A stretch of DNA of 64,000 nt from an uncultured Clostridia bacterium (GTDB taxonomy: Bacteria > Bacillota > Clostridia > TANB77 > CAG-508): the NCBI GenBank assembly GCA_934119935.1, contig CAKOSX010000001.1, forward strand, positions 124,001 through 188,000, given 5' to 3'. A model generated the notes under the pieces. That model did no database searches, was not told where the DNA came from, and saw only the letters and a program-made list of their open reading frames with translations. A program made the translations under genes and the position numbers. Shown here one piece after another: positions 12,481 through 20,345 of the stretch. The first letter of the stretch is position 1. Each line of letters starts with the position of its first letter.

Positions 12481-12556
12481 GGTCGCTTAGCTCAGCTGGG
12501 AGAGCATCTGCCTTACAAGCAGGGGGTCATAGGTTCGAGCCCTATAGCGACCACCA
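12481..12556 (+). tRNA. tRNA-Val (TAC)
   Basis: GGTCGCT / AGCGACC acceptor with encoded CCA. The loop CTTACAA gives anticodon TAC. T arm GGTTCGAGCC is standard. Confidence 0.97.
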
Positions 12557-12601
12557 TTTCTTTATAAGAAAATTTAGAATTATCTAAATTTTTTTATTTA
12601 C

Positions 12602-12678
12602 GGCCTGGTAGTTCAGTTGGTTAGAACGCTAGCCTGTCACGCTAGAGGTCGACGGTTCGAGCCCGTTCCAGGTCGCCA
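12602..12678 (+). tRNA. tRNA-Asp (GTC)
   Basis: GGCCTGG / CCAGGTC acceptor, discriminator G, encoded CCA, anticodon loop CTGTCAC (GTC). Seven bases separate it from the broken tRNA-Phe that follows. Confidence 0.97.
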
Positions 12679-12685
12679 TTTTTTT

Positions 12686-12733
12686 GCCTTGATAGCTCAG
12701 TCGGTAGAGCAAAGGACTGAAAATCCTCGTGTC
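12686..12733 (+). pseudogene. 5' fragment of a tRNA-Phe gene, broken in the variable loop
   Basis: Positions 1-48 of a tRNA-Phe are present (acceptor GCCTTGA, D arm, anticodon loop CTGAAAA), ending at GTGTC. The T arm and the 3' acceptor strand (expected TCAAGGC-A-CCA) are missing; unrelated sequence follows. This is the last chromosomal gene before the ICE and is best read as the left junction of integration inside a tRNA gene. The base pair 27-43 is A-C, suggesting the junction may lie a few bases earlier, in the anticodon stem. Confidence 0.8.
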
Positions 12734-12760
12734 TATGAAAATGAGCACTCATATAGATAT

Positions 12761-12877
12761 AAAATCGTGTAAAAATAACACGGCTTCATAGCTCAGTTGG
12801 TAGAGCAGGAGACTGAAAATCTCCGTGTCAGTGGTTCGATTCCACTTGAAGCCACCATAAAGTTTTTACACGATTTT
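12761..12877. repeat. 15-bp perfect inverted repeat enclosing an intact tRNA-Phe
   Basis: AAAATCGTGTAAAAA at 12761-12775 and TTTTTACACGATTTT at 12863-12877, with the tRNA between. The right arm runs into T8, so the pair could be a terminator stem with the tRNA as its loop, or recombinase-binding arms at the element end. Confidence 0.6.
12782..12857 (+). tRNA. tRNA-Phe (GAA), complete, just inside the ICE
   Basis: GGCTTCA / TGAAGCC acceptor, CTGAAAA anticodon loop (GAA), canonical GTGGTTCGATTCC T arm and encoded CCA. It differs from the broken upstream copy in the acceptor and anticodon stems, so it is not a simple duplication. If the host copy is disrupted by the element, this one would supply tRNA-Phe. 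Confidence 0.95.
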
Positions 12878-13017
12878 TTTTGTGTCAAAAATCATTTAAA
12901 ATCATTAAAGAACATTAAAAATCATGTAGAATATCAAAATTAGGGTATATATTAGGGTATTAACTAGGGCAAATATATAGATTAAAAATAAATAAAGGTG
13001 TAAAATATATAATAGAA
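12878..13017. repeat. Left-end AT-rich region with short direct repeats
   Basis: AAATCAT occurs several times between 12888 and 12925, and TTAGGGTATA-like words are repeated at about 12939-12968. Such short direct repeats near an element end often bind integrase or excisionase; here that is inference only. No ORF. Confidence 0.4.
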
Positions 13018-13087
13018 AATGTATTATTGGATTTAATACATTTTTTATTTTTTCCAATAGTATAAAATGCTATTGGTCTTTTTTTTT
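13018..13087 (+). terminator. Two leader hairpins before the first ICE gene
   Basis: AATGTATTA / TAATACATT (13018-13042) followed by T-rich sequence, then CCAATAG / CTATTGG (13054-13076) followed by T10. The Shine-Dalgarno of the next gene starts immediately after the T run, so the second hairpin sits in its leader as a potential attenuator. Confidence 0.65.
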
Positions 13088-13099
13088 GGGGAGGTAAAA

Positions 13100-13567
13100 A
13101 TGATTGAAGTAAATGAATTAGAAAATATAATAAGATTTAATAACGAAATTGTAAAACAAAATATTACAAAGAAAATTCAAGTGTTGAGCAAAAAAATAAT
13201 TGATTATAATCAATTATTGAGAGATATAACATTATCGGAGAATGTAATTAATAGTCATAAAAATATATTAAAACAGGACAATCAAATGGAAAAATTATAT
13301 TTTGAAAATACTTATACATTGTTACAACTAAGAAGCAAAATTTATAAAAATAGAGAAAAATATATTTTAAAACTAAATGAAGTTTTAAGAAAAATTGTAA
13401 CTATTGAAGGTTTAAGAGAAATTTTTAAAATAAAAGGAAGAATAAAGGAAAATGAAATAAAGTTACTTTTAAATGATATACAAAATAGTTTGACAATTAT
13501 GTATTTTGAGGACGATGAAAAAATATCTAATTTTATATTTGCATATATTAAAAAATTTATAGGATAG
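13100..13567 (+). CDS. ICE protein of unknown function, coiled-coil
   Basis: 155 residues from ATG 13100, chosen for the GGGGAGGT five bases before; an upstream ATG at 13067 lies inside the terminator hairpin. Helical and Lys/Ile-rich with several heptad-like stretches, no membrane segment and no motif I recognise. First gene of the element, 12 bp before the HTH protein, so perhaps connected with replication or regulation. Confidence 0.65.
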   Translation: MIEVNELENIIRFNNEIVKQNITKKIQVLSKKIIDYNQLLRDITLSENVINSHKNILKQDNQMEKLYFENTYTLLQLRSKIYKNREKYILKLNEVLRKIVTIEGLREIFKIKGRIKENEIKLLLNDIQNSLTIMYFEDDEKISNFIFAYIKKFIG

Positions 13568-13579
13568 AGGAACCTTATA

Positions 13580-14380
13580 ATGAATGAAGAACACAAAGCA
13601 AATTACTATGCAATGATACCAGCATATATAAGATATAATAATCAATTAAAATTTGCTGAAAGGCTAATGTATGGAGAAATAACAGCATTAAGTAATAAGG
13701 AAGGATATTGTTTTGCGAGTAATAGATATTTTGCTAATTTATATGGAGTTAGTCAAAGCACAATATCAAGGTGGATTTCTCATTTAGCAGAATTAAATAG
13801 TATAAAGGTTGAAGTTATAAGAAATGAAAAAAAAGAAATCATTGAAAGAAGAATATATTTAACGGATACCCCCTATGTGCAAAATTGCGTATACCCCTAT
13901 ATGCAAAAAAATCAACAGCCTATACGCAAAATGAGCAAAGATAATATTATAAATATTAATATGTTAGATAGTTTATATAATTATATTATAAATAAAGAGA
14001 AAAAAATTCCAAAAGAATTTCAAGGGTATGAAAATCAAATATTAGACGTTTTAGATAAGTATGAAATGATATATCCTATTGAACTGCTAAATCGTATGTC
14101 AGAGGACAATATAGAGAAAATAAAGGTAATTAGTTATGCACTTGCATTAACAGTAAAAGATCATGTTGATTATTTATTATACAAAATGAGCAGAGAGAAA
14201 ATATTAAGTTTATACATTGAATGTAAAAATAGAGAAAAAGAAAATGAAAATACAGAAAATCAAATAATGAGTTTTACAAATTATTTTTATAAAAGCTTAA
14301 AAGGTCAGCTATTAAATAGCAAAGGGCCTTATTTTTTTGAACCTAAAATAGAAGAAAATGAAGAAGGAGAGGAAATATAA
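13580..14380 (+). CDS. Helix-turn-helix replication-initiator-like protein
   Basis: 266 residues. Residues 1-75 are the winged-helix pattern of plasmid/phage initiators (AMIPAYIRYNNQLKFAERLMYGEI, then SNRYFANLYGVSQSTISRWISHL). The rest is helical and DnaD-like in composition and ends acidic. Proteins of this kind start ICE or plasmid replication, or recruit helicase. It overlaps none but abuts the next gene. The biochemical role is inferred from family only. Confidence 0.75.
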   Translation: MNEEHKANYYAMIPAYIRYNNQLKFAERLMYGEITALSNKEGYCFASNRYFANLYGVSQSTISRWISHLAELNSIKVEVIRNEKKEIIERRIYLTDTPYVQNCVYPYMQKNQQPIRKMSKDNIININMLDSLYNYIINKEKKIPKEFQGYENQILDVLDKYEMIYPIELLNRMSEDNIEKIKVISYALALTVKDHVDYLLYKMSREKILSLYIECKNREKENENTENQIMSFTNYFYKSLKGQLLNSKGPYFFEPKIEENEEGEEI

Positions 14381-14653
14381 ATGAGAAATGCAAGATTAAA
14401 TTTTATTGATGAAACATTTGGAGAAGACGTGGAATGCTTAATTATTTGGGATGATGAGGAATTTATTATTATTACTATTCAAAATGAAAGCATTTCTATA
14501 AAGAAATATAAAGACATAAAAGAATTTATTAAAGAATCAATAACAAATAAAAGCGAACTAGATTTTTTAAGAAATTTAGTAGTGGAACAAGAAAAAGATT
14601 TAGAGAAATTGGAGGATAAATTAAAATGGAAAATAAAACAAGAAAAACATTAA
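14381..14653 (+). CDS. Small ICE protein of unknown function
   Basis: 90 residues starting one base after the preceding stop. N-terminal beta-like segment (FIDETFGEDVECLIIWDDEEFIII) and a C-terminal coiled coil (LVVEQEKDLEKLEDKLKWK). It overlaps the next gene by 28 bp, which implies translational coupling. Family not recognised. Confidence 0.65.
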   Translation: MRNARLNFIDETFGEDVECLIIWDDEEFIIITIQNESISIKKYKDIKEFIKESITNKSELDFLRNLVVEQEKDLEKLEDKLKWKIKQEKH

Positions 14654-15000
14654 ATTTTGACGGAGATAAACTGTTTTTAGAGGTATCTCAATATAGAAGT
14701 AATATGAATTTAGCAATTGTAGCTTATACCGAAGAAGAACCTTATGGAGATATAACGATAAATTTACCAGGAATGTGGCTTGAAGATAATGAAGGATTTA
14801 TAAATTCATATACTAAAAGTGGCGGACTTGAGAAAGCACTAATTGAAAAAGGAATTATAAAAGAAGTTCAAGGAACACGCAAGTATAATTATGGAGAATA
14901 TGATTTAGTTACTTTTGATTTAGAAAAATTGAAGGAATACGATCCAGAGGGTGTAGAAAAATATGAGCAATATATTGGAGAAGAAATAGAAGAAGAATAA
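14626..15000 (+). CDS. DUF4313 family ICE protein
   Basis: 124 residues: KTLNFDGDKLFLEVSQYRSNMNL, EEPYGDITINLPG, LEKALIEKGIIKE and a C-terminal acidic tail. I recognise this as the DUF4313 pattern common in conjugative elements of Firmicutes; no biochemical function is known to me. Translated from within the end of the preceding gene with GGAGG upstream. Confidence 0.75.
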   Translation: MENKTRKTLNFDGDKLFLEVSQYRSNMNLAIVAYTEEEPYGDITINLPGMWLEDNEGFINSYTKSGGLEKALIEKGIIKEVQGTRKYNYGEYDLVTFDLEKLKEYDPEGVEKYEQYIGEEIEEE

Positions 15001-15044
15001 GAAAAAATTAAGATATACAAAAGAGAAGAGGAGAACTAAAGAAA

Positions 15045-15755
15045 ATGCAAGAGGTTAGTAATATAGTTAATTTTAGCGGTGGGAAAGATAGCACTGCTAT
15101 GTTAATAAGAATGCTAGAAGAAAATATGAGAGTTGATGAGATAATATTTTGTAAAGTAATGGCAACAAAAGAAATCGGAGCAGAATTGCCAGAAATGTAT
15201 GAATATATTGAGAAAATTAGAAAATATATTAAACTAAAATATAATAAAGAAATAACTATATTAGAACAAGATAAAACATTTGAAGATTATTTTTATACCA
15301 AGAAGGTAAGAGGAAAAAGAATAGGCGAAGTTTATGGATTTCCATCTGTACTGCATTCATGGTGTAATACTAGATTAAAAGTAAATGTAATAAATGAATA
15401 TTTAAAGAAAAAAGGAAAATATATTAGTTATATTGGAATTGCAGCAGATGAACCTAAAAGACTGAAAAGATTGAAAGAAAATGAGTGTTCTATGCTTGAA
15501 AAATGGAATATGACAGAGCAAGATTGCCTTGAATTTCTGAAAAGAAGAAATTTAGAAAATCCACTTTATGAAAATCATAAAAGATTAGGGTGTTGGTTTT
15601 GCCCTAAACAAAGAATAGAAACATTAAAAATTTTAAAAAATGAATATCCAAAATTATGGGAGAAACTTTTGCAATGGCAAAAAGATTCTCCTTTTCCTTT
15701 TAGGATGGAAACAACGATATATGATTTGGATAGAAGATTTACAAATGAAAAATAA
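15045..15755 (+). CDS. PAPS reductase-like ATP-pyrophosphatase family protein
   Basis: 236 residues. The PP-loop motif NFSGGKDSTAMLIRMLEE at residues 9-25 binds ATP; a C-terminal cluster with LGCWFCPKQR is typical of phage and mobile-element members of the phosphoadenosine phosphosulfate reductase superfamily, related to DndC. Such proteins can transfer sulfur or modify nucleobases. Its position directly before two DNA methyltransferases suggests a role in DNA modification of the element rather than sulfate assimilation. Confidence 0.8.
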   Translation: MQEVSNIVNFSGGKDSTAMLIRMLEENMRVDEIIFCKVMATKEIGAELPEMYEYIEKIRKYIKLKYNKEITILEQDKTFEDYFYTKKVRGKRIGEVYGFPSVLHSWCNTRLKVNVINEYLKKKGKYISYIGIAADEPKRLKRLKENECSMLEKWNMTEQDCLEFLKRRNLENPLYENHKRLGCWFCPKQRIETLKILKNEYPKLWEKLLQWQKDSPFPFRMETTIYDLDRRFTNEK

Positions 15756-15772
15756 TAAAGGAAGTACAGAAG

Positions 15773-16321
15773 ATGAAAGTTGATATATATAATACAGATA
15801 AAAAGTATAATGTTATTTATGCAGATCCCCCATGGCACTATAATACTTGGAAAAATGGAATGGGAACAGCGGAAAAACATTATCCAACAATGAAAATTGA
15901 AGAAATATTGGAAATGAAAGACACTATTCAGAAAATATCTGAAAAAGATTGTGTCCTTTTTTTATGGGTTACTTTTCCCTGTTTATTAGATGGACTAAAA
16001 ACAATGAAAGAATGGGGATTTAAGTATAAAACTTGTGGATTTACTTGGGTAAAGAGATATCCAAAATGTGATAAATGGGTGTTAGGGTTAGGACATTGGA
16101 CTAGGTCTAATGCGGAATTGTGTTTGATTGGAACTAAAGGGACAATTCATCGAAAATCAAAAAAAGTACAGCAAGTAGTTGATACACATAGGGAAGAACA
16201 TAGTAAAAAACCAGCTATTGTAAGAGAAAGAATAGTTGAACTTGTTGGAGATTTACCACGAATAGAACTATTTGCAAGGCAAACTGTTGATGGTTGGGAC
16301 TGCTGGGGAAATGAAGTATAA
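15773..16321 (+). CDS. MT-A70 family DNA adenine methyltransferase
   Basis: 182 residues with the catalytic DPPW motif (IYADPPWHYNTW), the SAM-binding LFLWVTFPCLLDGL region and C-terminal LPRIELFARQTVDGWDCWGNE, which is the classic MT-A70 ending. Predicted to make N6-methyladenine in DNA. 17 bp after the PAPS-reductase-like gene. No restriction enzyme is nearby, so it is probably an orphan protecting the element. Confidence 0.9.
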   Translation: MKVDIYNTDKKYNVIYADPPWHYNTWKNGMGTAEKHYPTMKIEEILEMKDTIQKISEKDCVLFLWVTFPCLLDGLKTMKEWGFKYKTCGFTWVKRYPKCDKWVLGLGHWTRSNAELCLIGTKGTIHRKSKKVQQVVDTHREEHSKKPAIVRERIVELVGDLPRIELFARQTVDGWDCWGNEV

Positions 16322-16355
16322 AAGAAATAACAAAAGATAAAGAGGAGAATAAAAA

Positions 16356-17096
16356 ATGATAAATTTATATAATGCAGATTGTTTTGAAAAAATGAAAGAG
16401 ATTTCAGATAAAAGTATTGATATGATTTTATGTGATTTACCTTATGGGGTTACAAAATGTGAATGGGATAAGAAAATAGATTTAAAAAAGTTGTGGAATA
16501 ATTATGAGCGAGTTATAAAAGATAATGGAGTAATATGTTTATTTGCTCAAACCAAATTTTATTATGAGTTAGTGGATAGCAATCCGAAGTTATTTAGATA
16601 TGATCTTATATGGGATAAAGTTTTAGTAAGTGGATTTTTAAATGCTAATAGACAACCGTTAAGAAGACATGAACAAATTGCAGTATTTTATAAAAAACAA
16701 CCTAAATATAATCCGCAAATGGGGGAAGGACAACCTTTACATGGAAAAGGAAAAGTATCAACAAAAATAAAAAAGAGTAATGTGTATGGAAAATATAATA
16801 ACTTATCAGATGACAGAAAAGGAACGACTGAAAAATATCCGACAAGCATATTGAAAGTTCCAAGACTAAATTCAAGTAAAATGTTATATCCAACAGAAAA
16901 GCCAATAGAACTACTGGAATATTTAATTAAGACATATACAGATGAAGGAGAAGTAGTTTTAGATAATTGTATGGGAAGTGGAACTACAGGAGTTGCTTGT
17001 AAAAACACAAATAGAAGCTTTATAGGAATTGAAATAAATAAAAATGCGTTTGAAATAGCAAAGAAAAGATTAAATTTTAAGGAGAATTGTGTATGA
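16356..17096 (+). CDS. Site-specific DNA methyltransferase (N4-C or N6-A)
   Basis: 246 residues. Catalytic motif IV reads DLPYG (residues 27-31, S/DPPY class variant) and the SAM-binding motif I near the end is LDNCMGSGTTGVAC; this order (IV before I) is the beta class. A TEKP motif precedes. It probably methylates N4-cytosine or N6-adenine. Second methyltransferase of the block; its TGA overlaps the start of the next gene (ATGA). Confidence 0.9.
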   Translation: MINLYNADCFEKMKEISDKSIDMILCDLPYGVTKCEWDKKIDLKKLWNNYERVIKDNGVICLFAQTKFYYELVDSNPKLFRYDLIWDKVLVSGFLNANRQPLRRHEQIAVFYKKQPKYNPQMGEGQPLHGKGKVSTKIKKSNVYGKYNNLSDDRKGTTEKYPTSILKVPRLNSSKMLYPTEKPIELLEYLIKTYTDEGEVVLDNCMGSGTTGVACKNTNRSFIGIEINKNAFEIAKKRLNFKENCV

Positions 17097-17656
17097 GTAG
17101 TCAAGAAAAAGAAAGTTATAAAGATTATTTAGTAAGAACAGTAACACAAGAAATTGGAAATATTTTTAATCAAAAGATGGATGAAGCAAGAAGGGAACTT
17201 AAAGATATTAATTATAAACTTGCTTTAGAGAATACAGAAGAAATATTGAAAAATTATAAAAAATTAAAGGATCATATAACTATGACTGATGAAGAAAAAA
17301 AGGAGCTGTTAGGAGAAACACAAGAATATCATGACAAGCAAATAGAAAGTATAATGACTGGTTTGTTTTCAGAAAATGAATTATACCTAGAAAGTTTGTT
17401 AAAGAATCGTTGCAAAACAAAGATGTTTTTAGATTTTATAGATGGAATATTACAAGCTTATTTAAAAAACAAAAGTGATGACAAAATTGAAAAAAGAAAG
17501 AAAATTATATTAAAAGAATTATATATGAAAGGGAGAAAACAGTCAGAATTTATATATGAATTTTATGAAGTTGATAGAACTTTTTATACAGATAAGGACA
17601 AGTTGATAAAAGACCTTGCTCCTTATTTTTTTGGAATAAAAGGAATCAATATATAA
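17093..17656 (+). CDS. ICE protein of unknown function
   Basis: 187 residues from ATG 17093, which overlaps the methyltransferase stop as ATGA and has GGAG eight bases upstream. Almost entirely helical with charged heptads and no membrane segment. Family not recognised. Translational coupling links it to the methyltransferase. Confidence 0.65.
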   Translation: MSSQEKESYKDYLVRTVTQEIGNIFNQKMDEARRELKDINYKLALENTEEILKNYKKLKDHITMTDEEKKELLGETQEYHDKQIESIMTGLFSENELYLESLLKNRCKTKMFLDFIDGILQAYLKNKSDDKIEKRKKIILKELYMKGRKQSEFIYEFYEVDRTFYTDKDKLIKDLAPYFFGIKGINI

Positions 17657-17676
17657 AGCTCTGAACAATAAAGTTC

Positions 17677-17776
17677 AAAGGCAGGATAGCGATACAGAAG
17701 GTATCGCTTATATACATAGAAAAACAAGTTTTCTAGTTCTCTGTAATTCGTAAAAAGATACAGAGAAAGTACAGAA
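17677..17776 (+). repeat. 100-nt structured repeat, left copy (inverted partner at 19110-19209)
   Basis: Starts AAAGGCAGG and ends TACAGAA. It contains three hairpins: AGCGATAC/GTATCGCT, TAGAAAA/TTTTCTA, and TTCTCTGTA/TACAGAGAA. It matches the reverse complement of 19110-19209 at 91 of 100 positions with no gaps. One pair of differences is compensatory in the first stem. It lies 46 bp before the small Zn-ribbon-like gene. Confidence 0.9.
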
Positions 17777-17822
17777 GTCATTTATTCAGAAGATAAGTTA
17801 AATCCAATGGAGGAAAGAAAAT

Positions 17823-18005
17823 ATGGGAAGAAAAAATAAAAGGAAGAAACCTAATATAACGAAATATTTGTGCATTTATGGTCGACTGGCAAGAAAAAAT
17901 AATTCAGTAGCATATTGTAAATTACATAAATGTTATTTAGAGCCAAAAGATATTGCAGAGAAAAAATGTAATTATAAAAGATGCAAACATAAGCAGGAAC
18001 TGTAA
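17823..18005 (+). CDS. Small cysteine-rich, Zn-ribbon-like protein
   Basis: 60 residues, basic N terminus (MGRKNKRKKPNITKY), then Cys/His pairs: C18, a CKLHKC group, and CNYKRCKH. The spacing suggests one or two structural zinc sites. No known family recognised. It is inside the inverted-repeat module and 20 bp before parB, with TGGAGG ahead of the ATG. Confidence 0.7.
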   Translation: MGRKNKRKKPNITKYLCIYGRLARKNNSVAYCKLHKCYLEPKDIAEKKCNYKRCKHKQEL

Positions 18006-18025
18006 TAAATTGGAGGAAGATACAA

Positions 18026-19102
18026 ATGGAAACTAATCAATTACTAATAAACTATTATAAAAAAGAAGAAATTAAAAAAGCAAAGCAAAGACAAATGGAA
18101 GGATTGTCAAATAATGAAATAATAAATTTAGCAAATAAAACTTACATAACTGAAGAAGAAATAAAACAGTTGTTGGGGATAGAAAATGAGGAAAAAAGTA
18201 TAAATGATGAAAGTGATTTTATTATTGAAGATGAAGAAATAGAAAACAATAAAATAGTTATGATTAATGAGAAAAATCTAGAAAATTATCCTAATCAGCC
18301 ATTTAGTTTGTATGAAGGCGATAAGAAAAAAGAGATGATTGAAAGCATAAAGTTAAATGGAATTATGCAACCACTAATAGTAAGACCATTAAGCAATGGA
18401 AAGTATCAAATATTAGCAGGTCATAATCGTAGGATGTGTGCTAAGGAAATTGGAATAAATGAATTGCCTTGTATAATAAAAACTAACTTAAGCGAAGATG
18501 AAGCCAAAATTTATTTAATAGATACAAATTTATGCACAAGAGATAATATATCTCCAATTGAAAAAGCTAAAGCATATAGAATTAAGTATGATACATATAA
18601 GAAAAGAAAAATACAAACATCTGTAATAGAAGAAATAAAGAGAGATAATAATGGATTAAGAGCAGAATTAGCCAGAGAAGAAAAAACAAGTAATGGCACA
18701 ATTCAAAGATATTTAAGATTAACATATTTAATACCAGAGCTCCAAGAATTAATAGAACAAGGAAAATTAAGTATTAACTTAGGAGAAAAAATTAGTTTTA
18801 TTCCAAATGAAGAGCAGAAGGTATTAAATGAAATGATTTTAAATAAAGAAATAAAGTTAAATGAAAAACTGATAAGGAAAATAAGAAATACATTAGCTAT
18901 AAAAAAATTGGATAAACCAGGTCAACATTTATCAAAAGAAGAAATAATAGATGTAATAGGAGATAAATCAAAAATAAAACTAGATATTATTGAAAACATT
19001 ACTATTACATTTAGTAAAGAAGAAGTTATGAAATATTTCAGGGATTACAAATATGAAAGTGAAATTAAGGCATATATAGTAAAAAAATTAGAAAATACTT
19101 AG
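18026..19102 (+). CDS. parB: ParB/Spo0J-like partition protein
   Basis: 358 residues. After an N-terminal extension of about 85 residues comes the ParB N-terminal CTP-binding domain (NQPFSLYEGDKKKEMIESIKLNG, then PLIVRP and the GHNRR box), followed by an HTH region (GLRAELAREEKTSNGTIQRYLRL). It should load on parS-like DNA and promote segregation or element maintenance. No ParA is adjacent; a ParA-like protein is at 32543. It lies between two inverted 100-nt structured repeats. Confidence 0.88.
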   Translation: METNQLLINYYKKEEIKKAKQRQMEGLSNNEIINLANKTYITEEEIKQLLGIENEEKSINDESDFIIEDEEIENNKIVMINEKNLENYPNQPFSLYEGDKKKEMIESIKLNGIMQPLIVRPLSNGKYQILAGHNRRMCAKEIGINELPCIIKTNLSEDEAKIYLIDTNLCTRDNISPIEKAKAYRIKYDTYKKRKIQTSVIEEIKRDNNGLRAELAREEKTSNGTIQRYLRLTYLIPELQELIEQGKLSINLGEKISFIPNEEQKVLNEMILNKEIKLNEKLIRKIRNTLAIKKLDKPGQHLSKEEIIDVIGDKSKIKLDIIENITITFSKEEVMKYFRDYKYESEIKAYIVKKLENT

Positions 19103-19109
19103 GTGGGAT

Positions 19110-19209
19110 TTCTGTATTTTCTCTGTATATTTTTGTAAATTACAGAGAACTAGAAAACTTGTTTTTCTATGTATATAAGCAATACTCTCTGTATTGCTAT
19201 CCTGCCTTT
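19110..19209 (-). repeat. 100-nt structured repeat, right copy (inverted)
   Basis: Reverse complement of 17677-17776 with nine substitutions. Stem 1 is AGCAATAC/GTATTGCT here against AGCGATAC/GTATCGCT on the left, so both sides of one base pair changed together. It begins 8 bp after the parB stop and lies 46 bp before the next gene. Confidence 0.9.
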
Positions 19210-19255
19210 AAAGTTTTTATATATAGAATAAATTTTATAAGGAGAATTAGATAGT

Positions 19256-19852
19256 ATGAGTAATAAAGAAATAGAAATTAAAAAAATATATGTCAATTCA
19301 AAAGAACAATTTGAAAAATTATATAATTCTAATGCTTTGACATTATTAGGATTAGATGATACAGAAAAAAATTTGCATAGTTTTGCAAAATGGATAAAAA
19401 ATTTATCAGAAGTATCTAATCCTTTAAATATGTATATCATAAAAGGAAAACAAATGAATGAACAATATGGATTAAGTGGAAAAAATAAATATCAAGATGA
19501 GCTTAGAATAGTTTGTGTAGATCTGGAAGATATAAAACAGGTAGATAAAATAATAATGCCACGTTTTGCAATTAATGGAAGATGGTTTAATGATGTTGTA
19601 GATAATGATGTATATAGAGAGGGTAGAGAAGGAATAAAGCCCAAATGTGCTTTAATAGGCGAAAATGGAAATATATTTAACTTGATAGGGATTGCATCAA
19701 GAACATTAGAAAAAAGCAATATGAAAGAAAAAGCCAAAGAAATGAGAGATAGAATAACATCAAGTAATAGTTATGATGAGGCACTAAGCATTATTGGAGA
19801 ATATGTAGAAATTACTGATCAAAGTAGTTTAGATGAAGAAGAATATGAGTAA
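19256..19852 (+). CDS. ICE protein of unknown function (LPD28-like pattern)
   Basis: 198 residues. Opens with IKKIYVNSKEQFEKLYNSNALTL and has LRIVCVDLEDIKQVDKI and PKCALIGENGNIFNLIGIASRTLE; the last segment is a module I have seen in large relaxase-linked polyproteins. Acidic C terminus. It precedes the mobilisation genes and probably belongs to the relaxosome region, though no activity can be assigned. Confidence 0.65.
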   Translation: MSNKEIEIKKIYVNSKEQFEKLYNSNALTLLGLDDTEKNLHSFAKWIKNLSEVSNPLNMYIIKGKQMNEQYGLSGKNKYQDELRIVCVDLEDIKQVDKIIMPRFAINGRWFNDVVDNDVYREGREGIKPKCALIGENGNIFNLIGIASRTLEKSNMKEKAKEMRDRITSSNSYDEALSIIGEYVEITDQSSLDEEEYE

Positions 19853-19872
19853 ATTTTATGAAAGGAAAGCAA

Positions 19873-20343
19873 ATGGAAGAAAAACAAAAAATTAACAGAA
19901 AAACAAAAAGTGAAAAAATATTTGCAGTTATTCCAAAGGATTTAAAAGAAAGAGTAATTAGATATAAAGCAAAAACCAATATGAGTGAAAGTGAAATTGT
20001 AAATGTTGCGTTAAATGAATTTTTTAAAGTAAAAATATTAAAAGATGATATGGACGATATTGCCGAATTAATGGGAAAAGCAATAGATAGTAAGTTGGGC
20101 AAAAAGTTTGAAAGAATGATAATGCTAATTGCAAAAGCTGGTAAATCATCTTATGCATCATTGTTTTTACAAGCGTATTTTTTATCTAAAGTGTGTGAAA
20201 CAGAAGAAAGTAAAGAATTCTTAAAAGAAAAAATAGAATTAGCAAATAAATTAGCTTATGGAGTTATAAAAAATAAATTTTTAGACGAAGACATTAGACA
20301 AATGATACCAGATGATTTAGATTTTGATAATATGGAGCAGTAA
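19873..20343 (+). CDS. Ribbon-helix-helix mobilisation accessory protein
   Basis: 156 residues from ATG 19873 (AAAGG upstream). Residues 13-45 (SEKIFAVIPKDLKERVIRYK, then MSESEIVNVALNEFF) match a MobC-like RHH DNA-binding fold; the remainder is helical. Such proteins bind oriT and assist nicking by the relaxase, encoded 2 bp downstream. Probably part of the relaxosome. Confidence 0.75.
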   Translation: MEEKQKINRKTKSEKIFAVIPKDLKERVIRYKAKTNMSESEIVNVALNEFFKVKILKDDMDDIAELMGKAIDSKLGKKFERMIMLIAKAGKSSYASLFLQAYFLSKVCETEESKEFLKEKIELANKLAYGVIKNKFLDEDIRQMIPDDLDFDNMEQ

Positions 20344-20345
20344 CA

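Noticed and set aside
12878..12970. CRISPR array
   Set aside because: The repeated AAATCAT and TTAGGGTATA words are too short and irregularly spaced, and no cas genes are in the window.
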